Source: Micromonospora citrea
Lineage (GTDB): Bacteria > Actinomycetota > Actinomycetes > Mycobacteriales > Micromonosporaceae
Reading direction: 5' to 3'
DNA: 64,000 bases
Assembly (NCBI RefSeq): GCF_900090315.1
Contig: NZ_FMHZ01000002.1
Span: forward strand, 6,790,501-6,854,500
Part shown: piece by piece, positions 45,681 to 53,814 of the stretch
Numbering within the stretch: the stretch's first letter is position 1
Layout: each line of letters opens with the position of its first letter
Translations under genes and position numbers: made by a program
Notes under the pieces: model-generated
The model's input: the letters and a program-made list of their open reading frames with translations, nothing else
Told to the model about the DNA's origin: nothing
The model's database searches: none

Positions 45681-45931
45681 GCGTTCTCTCCTCACCGTGG
45701 GGACGCGAGGGTCCGGTCCGGTGCGGAGATGGCAGGACTGTGATGAGACACGCCAGCCACTAACTGGCGGTCAAGCTCCTGATCAGGACAAACGTCTCCC
45801 GCCGGGCCGGCGCCGGCAGCAGCAGACGGACAAGTCCCGTCAAAGGCACAAAGCCAGTCAGACCAAGAGTCACACCCGCTGCCGCCGACCATCAGCCCAT
45901 CATCTGCGGACCGACCCCGCCAGCCGCACAG
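45681..45931. other. IS110 flank, possible bridge-RNA region
   Basis: This 251-base region lies upstream of the IS110 transposase start and downstream of the GntR stop. In IS110-group elements the end before the transposase encodes the bridge RNA that guides target choice. The sequence contains several short inverted repeats (for example CACTAACTGGC near 45756) but I cannot fold it reliably or define the element's end. Confidence 0.3.
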
Positions 45932-46723
45932 TCAGCCCAGGACGAGGCCCGGGTCGGGGTCCGGGTCGGCGGCGGGGGCCGGGATCCGGTACTCCTCGGT
46001 GAGGGTGGTGACCGGGCCGGGCCAGGTGGCCTGGGCGACCTCGATCGGCTTGCGGTGGCCGTCGTACGCGACGTGCAGCAGGTGCAGCACGGGCGTGTCG
46101 GGGCGGATCTGGAGGATCTCCGCCTCCTCCCGGCTGGGCTGGCGGGCGCTGATCGTGTCGGTGGCCGACACGTACCGTCGGCCGGTGGCATCCTCGGCCT
46201 CCTGGTAGAGCGGCCGGCCGAACGCCTCGGCGCGCTCCAGCGAGGTGCCGGCGGTGTCGGCGGGCAGGAACCACGAGGCGCTCACCTCGACGGGGGAGTC
46301 CTCGGTGCGCACGAGATGACGTCGGCAGAGCAGCTCGGTGCCGTCGGCCACGCCGAACGCGTCGGCCACCTCCGGCGGCGCGGGGGCCCGGCCGACGGAG
46401 ACGAGCTGCTGCCGGTAGCGGGCGGCCAGGTCGGTGTGGTAGCCGCGGAAGCCGCCGTAGCGGCCCCGGGAGAGCCGGTTGAGCCGCCGCCGGGTGCCCC
46501 GGACGTACGTCCCGGAGCCGGGCTTGGTGATCAGGATGCCCTCGACGCGCAGCTGGTCGACGGCGCGCTGCACGGTCTGCTTGGCCACGCCGAACATCTC
46601 GGCAATGGCCGGGATGGACGGCAGTCGCTCGCCCGGCCCCCAGTCGCCGCGGCGGATCTGCGCCTTGAGCTGCGCGGCGATCTGCCGGTGAGGGAACTCG
46701 GCCGCGCCCGGATTGATCTGCAT
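45932..46723 (-). CDS. GntR/HutC-type regulator with UTRA domain
   Basis: A 263-aa regulator. The winged helix at about 10-75 is typical (HRQIAAQLKAQIRRGDWGPG, LPSIPAIAEMFGVAKQTVQR, VEGILITKPGSGTYV). The UTRA ligand domain follows (about 100-250), with DGTELLCRRHLVRTEDSPVE and DTPVLHLLHVAYDGHRKPIE. The start ATG at 46723 has AAGGAGG 5 bases upstream; a longer frame has no site. No regulated operon is adjacent; the neighbour downstream is the IS110 remnant, which may have displaced the target genes. Confidence 0.9.
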   Translation of the reverse strand: MQINPGAAEFPHRQIAAQLKAQIRRGDWGPGERLPSIPAIAEMFGVAKQTVQRAVDQLRVEGILITKPGSGTYVRGTRRRLNRLSRGRYGGFRGYHTDLAARYRQQLVSVGRAPAPPEVADAFGVADGTELLCRRHLVRTEDSPVEVSASWFLPADTAGTSLERAEAFGRPLYQEAEDATGRRYVSATDTISARQPSREEAEILQIRPDTPVLHLLHVAYDGHRKPIEVAQATWPGPVTTLTEEYRIPAPAADPDPDPGLVLG

Positions 46724-46820
46724 GCCCGCCTCCTTGATCACAGCTAGGTTCCTAGGATGCCGTAGAGGTGGTGACGGTGCCACCCCGGACACGCCGAAGC
46801 TCCGCGCACCCGCACACGAA

Positions 46821-46851
46821 AGGGCCCCGGACGACGCGCGTCCGGGGCCCT
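46821..46851. terminator. 13-bp hairpin downstream of the PAC2 gene
   Basis: AGGGCCCCGGACG (46821-46833) pairs with 46839-46851 around a five-base loop. It lies 20 bases after the PAC2 stop on the minus strand and insulates the GntR promoter. Confidence 0.75.
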
Positions 46852-46871
46852 GCGGGGCAGGGGGAGTGGCG

Positions 46872-47741
46872 CTACCAGGAGCCGGCGGTGGGGCCGGCGG
46901 AGCCGCCGCGCCGACGCAGGTACTTCTCGAACTCCTGGGCGATCTCGTCGCCGGTCAGCGGGGTGATGCCCGCGTCGCCGACGCGTTCCTCCAGCTCGCG
47001 CACGTACTCGCCGAGCTCCGCGTCCTGCTCGGCGGCGCTGCGCACCCGCTGCTCCCACTCGGCGGCCTCCTCGGCGAGGTCGGCCATCGGCACCGGCAGG
47101 TCGAGCACCTCCTCGACGCGGTGCAGCAGGGCGAGCGTCGCCTTCGGGCAGGGCGGGTTGTTGGCGTAGTGCGGCACGTGCACCCAGAACGAGACCGCGT
47201 CGACCTCGGCGCGGGTGCAGGCGTCGTGCAGCACGCCCACGATGCCCGTCGGGCCGTCGTAGCGGGTGGGGGTGAGCTGGTAGCGCCGCGCGGCCTCCGC
47301 GTCGGATGCGCTGCCGCTGATCGGCAGGGGCCGGGTGTACGGCACGTCGGCCAGCAGGGCGCCGAGCACGACCACCCGCTCGACCTCCAGGCTGTGGCAG
47401 ATCTCCAGCACCTGCTCGCAGAAGGTGCGCCACCGCATGCTCGGCTCGATGCCCCGGATCAGCACCACGTCGCGTTCGGTGCCCTCGGGGCTGGCCACCA
47501 TGAAGCGCGTGGTGGGCCACTCCACCCGGCGGGTCTCGCCCTCGGCCATGGTGATGGTGGGGCGGCTGACCTGGAAGTCGTAGAAGTCCTCCGGGTCCAG
47601 CTCGGTGACCTGCCGGGCCTGCCACACCTGCTCCAGGTGCTCGACGGCGGCCGTGGACGCGTCGGCGGCGTCGTTCCAACCCTCGAACGCGGCGATCGCC
47701 ACGGGGGACCGCAGCACCGGCAGTCCGTCGAACTCGGTCAC
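46872..47741 (-). CDS. PAC2-family protein
   Basis: A 289-aa PAC2 (proteasome assembly chaperone 2-like) protein: VAIAAFEGWNDAADASTAAV, EHLEQVWQARQVTELDPEDF, YDFQVSRPTITMAEGETRRV, ERVVVLGALLADVPYTRPLP and FWVHVPHYANNPPCPKATLA. Actinobacteria possess a 20S proteasome, but a chaperone role for these proteins is unproven. Start GTG follows GGTGAGGTGACGGC. A 31-codon frame (47738-47833) overlaps the start by four bases and could be a leader peptide, though support is weak. metH is divergent, 261 bases away. Confidence 0.88.
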   Translation of the reverse strand: MTEFDGLPVLRSPVAIAAFEGWNDAADASTAAVEHLEQVWQARQVTELDPEDFYDFQVSRPTITMAEGETRRVEWPTTRFMVASPEGTERDVVLIRGIEPSMRWRTFCEQVLEICHSLEVERVVVLGALLADVPYTRPLPISGSASDAEAARRYQLTPTRYDGPTGIVGVLHDACTRAEVDAVSFWVHVPHYANNPPCPKATLALLHRVEEVLDLPVPMADLAEEAAEWEQRVRSAAEQDAELGEYVRELEERVGDAGITPLTGDEIAQEFEKYLRRRGGSAGPTAGSW

Positions 47742-48002
47742 GCCGTCACCTCACCCTGCTCGTCGGGGGCGGCACCGGGACCGTACCCGGCCGCCCGCCC
47801 GCCGGGCGCGGTGCTTCTGCTGTAGTCCTTCACGTCCGCCAGCCTACGTCCCGGGACGGGAAGCGGCCCGTCGGCCGCGCCGGTCGGGCCCACCCTCAGC
47901 CGGTCATACCGCAACCAACCGGACGGCGTGATCCCGCTGACAGAATGTGGGAAGGCCGGCACGGGGGGATCCGTCGCGCCGCCGCGGCACTAACCTGATC
48001 CC

Positions 48003-51000
48003 GTGCGGACCTCAATGCTCGACGTGTTGGCAGACCGGATCCTCATCGCCGACGGCGCGATGGGCACGATGCTGCAGGCGGCCGACCTCACCCTCGACGA
48101 CTTCGAGGGCTACGAGGGCTGCAACGAGATCCTCAACGTGACCCGGCCGGACGTGGTGCGCGGGGTGCACGAGGCGTACCTCGCCGCCGGCGCGGACTGC
48201 GTGGAGACCAACACCTTCGGCGCCAACCTGGCCAACCTCGGCGAGTACGACATCCAGCACCGCATCCGCGAGCTGTCCGAGGCGGGGGCCCGGATCGCCC
48301 GGGAGGCCGCCGACGCGTACGCCACGGCGGAGCGGCCCCGGTTCGTGCTCGGCTCGATCGGCCCGGGCACCAAGCTGCCCACCCTCGGGCACGCCGCCTA
48401 CGCGACCCTGCGCGACGCGTACGCCGAGAACGCCGCCGGCCTGATCGCCGGCGGCGCCGACGCCCTCATCGTCGAGACCTGTCAGGACCTGCTCCAGGTC
48501 AAGGCGGCGGTGGTCGGGTCCCGGCGGGCGATGGCGGAGACCGGCCGGACGGTGCCGCTGATCTGCCACGTCACCGTCGAGACCACCGGCACCATGCTGC
48601 TGGGCAGCGAGATCGGCGCCGCGCTGACCGCCATCGAGCCGCTCGGGGTGGACCTGATCGGGCTGAACTGCGCGACCGGCCCGGCCGAGATGAGCGAGCA
48701 CCTGCGCTACCTCTCCCAGCACGCCCGGGTGCCGCTGTCGGTGATGCCCAACGCGGGCCTGCCGCAGCTGACCGCCGACGGGGCGGTCTACCCGCTGACC
48801 CCGGTGGAGCTGGCCGACGCGCTCGAACGCTTCGTCACCGAGTACGGCGTGTCGCTGGTCGGCGGCTGCTGCGGCAGCACCCCGGAACACATCCGGGTGG
48901 TCGCCGAGCGGCTGCACGGGGCCCGGCCGGGTCCGCGCGAGCCCCGGCGGGAGCCGGGCGTCGCCTCGATCTACCACCACGTGCCGTTCGCCCAGGACGC
49001 CAGCGTGCTGATGGTGGGGGAGCGGACCAACGCCAACGGCTCCAAGGCGTTCCGCGAGGCGATGCTCGCCGGGGACTGGCAGTCCTGCGTGGAGATCGCC
49101 CGCAGCCAGGCCCGCGACGGCTCGCACCTGCTGGACCTGTGCGTCGACTACGTGGGCCGCGACGGCACCCGCGACATGCGCGAGCTGGCCGGTCGGTTCG
49201 CCACCGCCTCCACGCTGCCCGTCATGCTGGACTCGACCGAGCCGGCGGTGATCGAGGCCGGGCTGGAGATGCTCGGCGGGCGGTGCGTGGTCAACTCCGT
49301 CAACTTCGAGGACGGCGACGGCCCCGGCTCCCGCTACGCGCGGGTGATGCCGGTGGTCAAGGAGCACGGCGCCGCGGTGGTGGCGCTGCTCATCGACGAG
49401 GAGGGCCAGGCCCGCACCCGGGAGTGGAAGGTGCGGGTCGCCGCCCGGCTGATCGAGGACCTCACCGGCCGCTGGGGCCTGGATTTGTCCGACATCCTGA
49501 TCGACGCGCTGACCTTCCCGATCGCCACCGGGCAGGAGGAGACCCGCCGCGACGGCCTGGAGACCATCGAGGCGATCCGGGAGATTGCCCGCCGCTACCC
49601 CGGGGTCAACTTCACCCTGGGCATCTCCAACGTCTCGTTCGGGCTCAACCCGGCGGCGCGGCAGGTGCTGAACTCGGTTTTCCTGCACGAGTGCGTGCAG
49701 GCGGGGCTCACCTCGGCGATCGTGCACGCCAGCAAGATCCTGCCGATGTCGAAGATCCCCGACGAGCAGCGCGAGATCGCCCTCGACCTGGTCTACGACC
49801 GCCGCCGGGAGGGCTACGACCCGGTGCAGCGCTTCATCGAGGTCTTCGAGGGCGTCGACGCCGCCTCGGCGCGCGCCGGCCGGGCGGAGGAGTTGGCCGC
49901 GCTGCCGCTGGACGAGCGGCTCAAGCGGCGCATCGTCGACGGTGAGCGCAACGGCCTGGAGGCCGACCTGGACGCGTCGATGGCCGCCGGCCGGCCCCCG
50001 CTGTCGATCATCAACGACATCCTGCTGGACGGCATGAAGGTCGTCGGCGAACTGTTCGGCTCCGGCCAGATGCAGCTGCCGTTCGTGCTCCAGTCCGCCG
50101 AGGTGATGAAGACCGCGGTGGCCTACCTGGAGCCCCACATGGAGAGGGCCGACGACGGCGGCAAGGGCCGCATCGTGCTCGCCACGGTCAAGGGCGACGT
50201 GCACGACATCGGCAAGAACCTGGTGGACATCATCCTGTCCAACAACGGCTACGAGGTGGTCAACATCGGCATCAAGCAGCCGATCAACGCCATCCTGGAC
50301 GCCGCCGAGCAGCACCGCGCCGACGCCATCGGCATGTCGGGCCTGCTGGTCAAGAGCACGGTCATCATGAAGGAGAACCTGACCGAGATGGCCACGCGCG
50401 GGGTCGCGGAGCGCTGGCCGGTGCTGCTGGGCGGGGCCGCGCTGACCCGGGCGTACGTCGAGGACGACCTGCGGTCGATGTTCCCCGGCCAGGTGCACTA
50501 CGCGCGGGACGCCTTCGAGGGGCTGTCCCTGATGGACCGGGTGATGGCCGCCAAGCGCGGCGGGGCGCCCGTGATCGACGCCGAGCGGGAGGCGGCCCTG
50601 GCGGCCCGCCGGGCCCGCCGGGAGCGGCAGCGGGCGATCGTCAACGAGGCGCTGCCGGCGCTGGACGACTCGTCGGTCCGCTCCGACGTGGCCACCGACG
50701 TCGAGGTGCCCACCCCGCCGTTCCTGGGCACCCGGGTCGTCAAGGGCGTGCCGCTGGCCGACTACGCGGCGCTGCTCGACGAGCGGGCCACCTTCCTCGG
50801 GCAGTGGGGGCTGCGGGGTGCCCGGGGCGGCAAGGGGCCGTCCTACGAGGAGCTGGTCGAGACGGAGGGCCGGCCCCGGCTGCGCTACTGGCTGGACCGG
50901 CTGATCGCCGACCAGGTGCTGGAGGCGGCCGTCGTCTACGGCTACTTCCCCGCGTACGCCGAGGGCAACGACCTGGTGGTGCTGGACGAGAACGGGCACG

Positions 51001-51518
51001 CCGAGCGGGCCCGGTTCTCGTTCCCCCGGCAGCGTCAGGAACGGCGGCTCTGCCTGGCCGACTTCTTCCGGCCGCGCGGCGACGAGCTGGACGTGGTGGC
51101 GTTGCAGCTGGTCACCGTGGGCCAGCCGGTCAGCGAGTACGCCGCCAAGCTGTTCGCCCGCAACGAGTACCGCGACTACCTGGAGGTGCACGGGCTGTCC
51201 GTGCAGCTCACCGAGGCCCTCGCGGAATACTGGCACCGGCGGATCCGCGCCGAGCTGACCCTGCCCGGCGGCCGTACGGTGGCCGACGACGACCCGGCCG
51301 ACCTGGCCGGTCTGCTGCGCACCGACTACCGGGGCTGCCGGTACGCGTTCGGCTATCCGGCCTGCCCCGACCTGGAGGACCGCGCGAAGATCGTGGAACT
51401 GCTGGGCGCGGAGCGGATCGGCGTGCAGTTGTCGGAGGAGTTCCAGCTCATGCCGGAGCAGGCCACGGACGCCATCGTGGTGCACCACCCGGAGGCGAGC
51501 TACTTCAACGCCAAGTGA
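48003..51518 (+). CDS. metH: Cobalamin-dependent methionine synthase
   Basis: A 1171-aa four-module enzyme. The homocysteine domain (1 to about 315) opens with ADGAMGTMLQAADLTLDDFE and ends with VGGCCGSTPEHI, whose cysteines bind zinc. The pterin domain follows (about 330-610; MVGERTNANGSKAFREAM, NSVNFEDGDG). The B12 domain (about 650-870) holds the cobalt ligand in ATVKGDVHDIGKNLVD. The C-terminal reactivation domain (about 900-1171) has RTDYRGCRYAFGYPACPDLE. It moves methyl from methyltetrahydrofolate to homocysteine. No cobalamin riboswitch was recognised in the 261-base upstream region. A short hairpin follows the stop. Confidence 0.97.
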   Translation: MRTSMLDVLADRILIADGAMGTMLQAADLTLDDFEGYEGCNEILNVTRPDVVRGVHEAYLAAGADCVETNTFGANLANLGEYDIQHRIRELSEAGARIAREAADAYATAERPRFVLGSIGPGTKLPTLGHAAYATLRDAYAENAAGLIAGGADALIVETCQDLLQVKAAVVGSRRAMAETGRTVPLICHVTVETTGTMLLGSEIGAALTAIEPLGVDLIGLNCATGPAEMSEHLRYLSQHARVPLSVMPNAGLPQLTADGAVYPLTPVELADALERFVTEYGVSLVGGCCGSTPEHIRVVAERLHGARPGPREPRREPGVASIYHHVPFAQDASVLMVGERTNANGSKAFREAMLAGDWQSCVEIARSQARDGSHLLDLCVDYVGRDGTRDMRELAGRFATASTLPVMLDSTEPAVIEAGLEMLGGRCVVNSVNFEDGDGPGSRYARVMPVVKEHGAAVVALLIDEEGQARTREWKVRVAARLIEDLTGRWGLDLSDILIDALTFPIATGQEETRRDGLETIEAIREIARRYPGVNFTLGISNVSFGLNPAARQVLNSVFLHECVQAGLTSAIVHASKILPMSKIPDEQREIALDLVYDRRREGYDPVQRFIEVFEGVDAASARAGRAEELAALPLDERLKRRIVDGERNGLEADLDASMAAGRPPLSIINDILLDGMKVVGELFGSGQMQLPFVLQSAEVMKTAVAYLEPHMERADDGGKGRIVLATVKGDVHDIGKNLVDIILSNNGYEVVNIGIKQPINAILDAAEQHRADAIGMSGLLVKSTVIMKENLTEMATRGVAERWPVLLGGAALTRAYVEDDLRSMFPGQVHYARDAFEGLSLMDRVMAAKRGGAPVIDAEREAALAARRARRERQRAIVNEALPALDDSSVRSDVATDVEVPTPPFLGTRVVKGVPLADYAALLDERATFLGQWGLRGARGGKGPSYEELVETEGRPRLRYWLDRLIADQVLEAAVVYGYFPAYAEGNDLVVLDENGHAERARFSFPRQRQERRLCLADFFRPRGDELDVVALQLVTVGQPVSEYAAKLFARNEYRDYLEVHGLSVQLTEALAEYWHRRIRAELTLPGGRTVADDDPADLAGLLRTDYRGCRYAFGYPACPDLEDRAKIVELLGAERIGVQLSEEFQLMPEQATDAIVVHHPEASYFNAK

Positions 51519-51535
51519 CGCCGTCGCCCCTGCCG

Positions 51536-51565
51536 GAGGGCCTCGCGCCCGGCGCCGAGGCCCTC
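51536..51565. terminator. 10-bp hairpin between metH and the kinase gene
   Basis: GAGGGCCTCG at 51536-51545 pairs with CGAGGCCCTC at 51556-51565. It separates converging transcripts. Confidence 0.65.
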
Positions 51566-51596
51566 GCCGTACTCGCGCGTGCCCGGAGAGCGGGAA

Positions 51597-53231
51597 TCAG
51601 CGACCGCCGGATCCGATGCGCTTCAGGCAGAGGCGGACGTTCAGCTCCGGCATGCCCGCCACCGTGAAGTAGCGATCCTGTTCGTGGTCGGGGAGCTCCG
51701 CGCACTGCCGCGCGGAACTCTGCCCCTCGAAACGGGCGACGACGGCGAAGCTGCCGTTCCGGCATCCCTCCAGCGACCACTTGGCGCCGTCAGGCTCGCC
51801 GTGGACGCAGTCGCCCTGATCCGCGTTGTAGGCGGTGCCGTCGCTGTGCCGGTATACCAGGCAGACCGCCACGTCGGGGTCGCGGACGGAGTGGCGCCAC
51901 TCGACGCCGTCGACGTAGTCGCAGACCTTCCGGTCGGTGGTGTTCCTGAACAGGCGAACGGCCTCGAACACTCCACCGCCGGTGCAGTCGGCGGCGCGGA
52001 AGTCCGGCTTCTGCATGTCTCCGGCGTTGCGGAAGCAGTCTCCCTGCTGGGCGTCCGCGAACGCGTGACTGGTCTTCGGTGTCGGTTCCTGCGTCGGCTG
52101 CGCACCGGAGGTGCCGCCCGCACCGCTCTGGCCGGACGGGATCACCGTCCACAGGACACCGGCGGCCGCGAGCACCGCGGCCGCCGGCGCCGCGATCAGC
52201 CACCGTCGCGGCCGCCGAGCTCGGGAGCCGGCGAGATCCGGTTCGGGTACCCCCGGTCGCGTGAAGATTTTTGTGGGGTTGAGGTCGCGGGGGCCGGGGA
52301 GGATTTTGGTGGGGGCGGGTTGGGTGTATCGGCGGATTTCGGCTTGCTGGGTTTCGGTGAGTTGGGCGATGGGGTCGGGCCAGGGGTGGTGTGGGTGGGG
52401 TGGTGGGCCGAGGGTGGTGAGGAGGGTGGGGGCGTCGGGGCGTTGGGTGGGGTCGCGGGTGAGGCAGGGTTCGACGATGTGGCGTAGTCGTGGGGGAACC
52501 CGGTCGAGGTCGGGTTCTTTGGTCATGATGTTGAGGCGGGTTTGTTCGCTGGTGGCGCCCTGGAAGGGGTTGTGGCCGGTGGCTGCCAGCACCAGCACGG
52601 TTCCGAGGGCGAAGATGTCGCTGGCGGGGGTGAGTTGGGTGGCGCCCATCGCTTGTTCGGGGGACATGAAGCCGGGGTTGCCGATGATCATGCCGGTCTG
52701 GGTGACGGTGGCGATCCTGGTGTCGGTGGTGTCGTCGGGCAGGCCGGTGGGGCGGGCGATTCCGAAGTCGATGACGATCGGGCCGTCGTCGGTGAGCAGC
52801 ACGTTGGAGGCGGACAGGTCGCGGTGGATGAAGTTGTGGGCGTGGATGTCGCGTAACGCGGTGGCGAGGCCGGCGGCCAGGTGCAGCACGGTGTCGGTGT
52901 CGAGTGGCCCGGCCGCCTGAAGGGCCTGGCCGAGGGTGGGTCCGTGATGGAATTCGTAGGCCAGCCAGGGCACGCCGGCGGTGGCGTCGGCGCCGATCAC
53001 CCGGGCGGTGTGGGGGCTGTCGACCCGGCGTGCGGCGAGGGCCTCGCGGTGCAGACGCTGCCGGAAGGAGTCATCGTCGGCGGCGAACGCCCCGCGGACC
53101 AGTTTCACCGCGGCGAGTCGACCGTCGGTGGTGGTGGCCAGCAGCACCCGACCCATCCCACCCTCGCCCAGCACCGCACGAGTCCGGTACGGCCCGACCA
53201 GACGAGGATCGGACGGCCCCAAATCCCACAC
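51597..53231 (-). CDS. Membrane Ser/Thr kinase with extracellular cysteine-rich domain
   Basis: A 544-aa PASTA-less Hanks-type kinase. Kinase motifs: LGEGGMGRVLLA, K43 in AAVKLV, HRDLSASN (D138), DFG (155-157) and GFMSPEQAMG. A juxtamembrane linker (TKILPGPRDLNPTKIFTR) ends at residue 325, where identity to the second kinase stops. One membrane helix follows (WLIAAPAAAVLAAAGVLWTV), then an extracellular domain with six or seven cysteines (GDCFRNAGDMQKPDF, DRKVCDYVDG, QGDCVHGEPDG), resembling LppU/SCO3897-type domains. Start GTG at 53231 has GGAG in front; an upstream TTG is possible. It is the last gene of a kinase-lipoprotein-kinase unit. Confidence 0.9.
   Translation of the reverse strand: MWDLGPSDPRLVGPYRTRAVLGEGGMGRVLLATTTDGRLAAVKLVRGAFAADDDSFRQRLHREALAARRVDSPHTARVIGADATAGVPWLAYEFHHGPTLGQALQAAGPLDTDTVLHLAAGLATALRDIHAHNFIHRDLSASNVLLTDDGPIVIDFGIARPTGLPDDTTDTRIATVTQTGMIIGNPGFMSPEQAMGATQLTPASDIFALGTVLVLAATGHNPFQGATSEQTRLNIMTKEPDLDRVPPRLRHIVEPCLTRDPTQRPDAPTLLTTLGPPPHPHHPWPDPIAQLTETQQAEIRRYTQPAPTKILPGPRDLNPTKIFTRPGVPEPDLAGSRARRPRRWLIAAPAAAVLAAAGVLWTVIPSGQSGAGGTSGAQPTQEPTPKTSHAFADAQQGDCFRNAGDMQKPDFRAADCTGGGVFEAVRLFRNTTDRKVCDYVDGVEWRHSVRDPDVAVCLVYRHSDGTAYNADQGDCVHGEPDGAKWSLEGCRNGSFAVVARFEGQSSARQCAELPDHEQDRYFTVAGMPELNVRLCLKRIGSGGR
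52258..53231. repeat. 974-bp direct repeat, copy 1 (kinase module)
   Basis: This segment appears identical base for base to 54932-55905 (constant offset 2674). It encodes the first 325 residues of the kinase at 51597-53231, from the start codon to the end of the juxtamembrane linker. Sequence on both sides differs at once. The absence of even silent differences indicates very recent duplication or gene conversion. Confidence 0.92.
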
Positions 53232-53273
53232 CGGCAACTCCGAGTGACTGTCGATATTCGAGCGAAGGGCGAG

Positions 53274-53759
53274 TTACTCTACGGGGCCGATGTTGTAGTT
53301 CACGCCGTACATGCCGGTGTCTTTCGAGGTGGGCTCTCCGTTCGCGTCGCAGAAACCGATGATGAGGTCGACCTGCCACTTGTCGTTCTTGAACTGAAAG
53401 ATGCCGCCTACGCCGGTTTCGGTTCCCCTCACCTTCTTGAAGCCGTCGGACTCGAATTTGGCGAGCGTGGCCCGCACGTCCTCTAGAGACACCGCGAATA
53501 CCGTCGCCAGGTGGAAGTTGCCGTCCGGTGCCGAGGCCGACAGGATCTTGTATTTCGCGGGCAGCGGGATTTCCCGCGGCCACTCGTCGGAAATCTTGTC
53601 CTGGCCTTCCAGCGCCTCGCCGGAGCCGGAGGTCGTCGGGCTTGCCGACGCGGCGGCCCGGTCGGGGCCGTCCGCCGAATCCTGGCCGCACGCCGTCGTC
53701 AGCGCCAGGGTCAGTGCCAACACGGCTGCGGTGCGCGCGGAAACGGGTCGCAACATCAT
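53274..53759 (-). CDS. Putative lipoprotein between the two kinases
   Basis: A 161-aa protein with a lipoprotein signal: basic start (MLRPVSART), hydrophobic core (AAVLALTLAL) and lipobox LTTAC with C24 as the lipid site. A Ser/Pro-rich spacer follows, then a small domain (PREIPLPAKYKILSASAPDG, FAVSLEDVRATLAKFESDGF, QVDLIIGFCDANG). No family is recognised. The start ATG follows AGGAGGGATCGTC. Gaps of 55 and 42 bases to the flanking kinase genes on the same strand suggest one transcript. Codon use is less GC-biased than usual. It may present a ligand to, or be sensed by, one of the kinases. Confidence 0.8.
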   Translation of the reverse strand: MMLRPVSARTAAVLALTLALTTACGQDSADGPDRAAASASPTTSGSGEALEGQDKISDEWPREIPLPAKYKILSASAPDGNFHLATVFAVSLEDVRATLAKFESDGFKKVRGTETGVGGIFQFKNDKWQVDLIIGFCDANGEPTSKDTGMYGVNYNIGPVE

Positions 53760-53814
53760 GACGATCCCTCCTGTGGTCGAATGGTGCGGGCCTGGAATGA
53801 CGTGGTTGGGGCGA

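Noticed and set aside
47738..47833. 31-codon minus-strand frame overlapping the PAC2 start by four bases
   Set aside because: The overlap suggests coupling, but the ribosome site is weak, the composition is Gly/Ala/Pro-rich and no homologue is recognised; mentioned only under the PAC2 gene.
47742..48002. Possible cobalamin or SAM riboswitch upstream of metH
   Set aside because: GGGAAGGCCGG near 47950 recalls part of a B12 element, but the B12 box (GCCACTG) and the expected helices are absent.
48012..51488. 1158-codon frame antisense to metH
   Set aside because: It is a shadow of high-GC coding sequence; metH motifs on the plus strand are complete.
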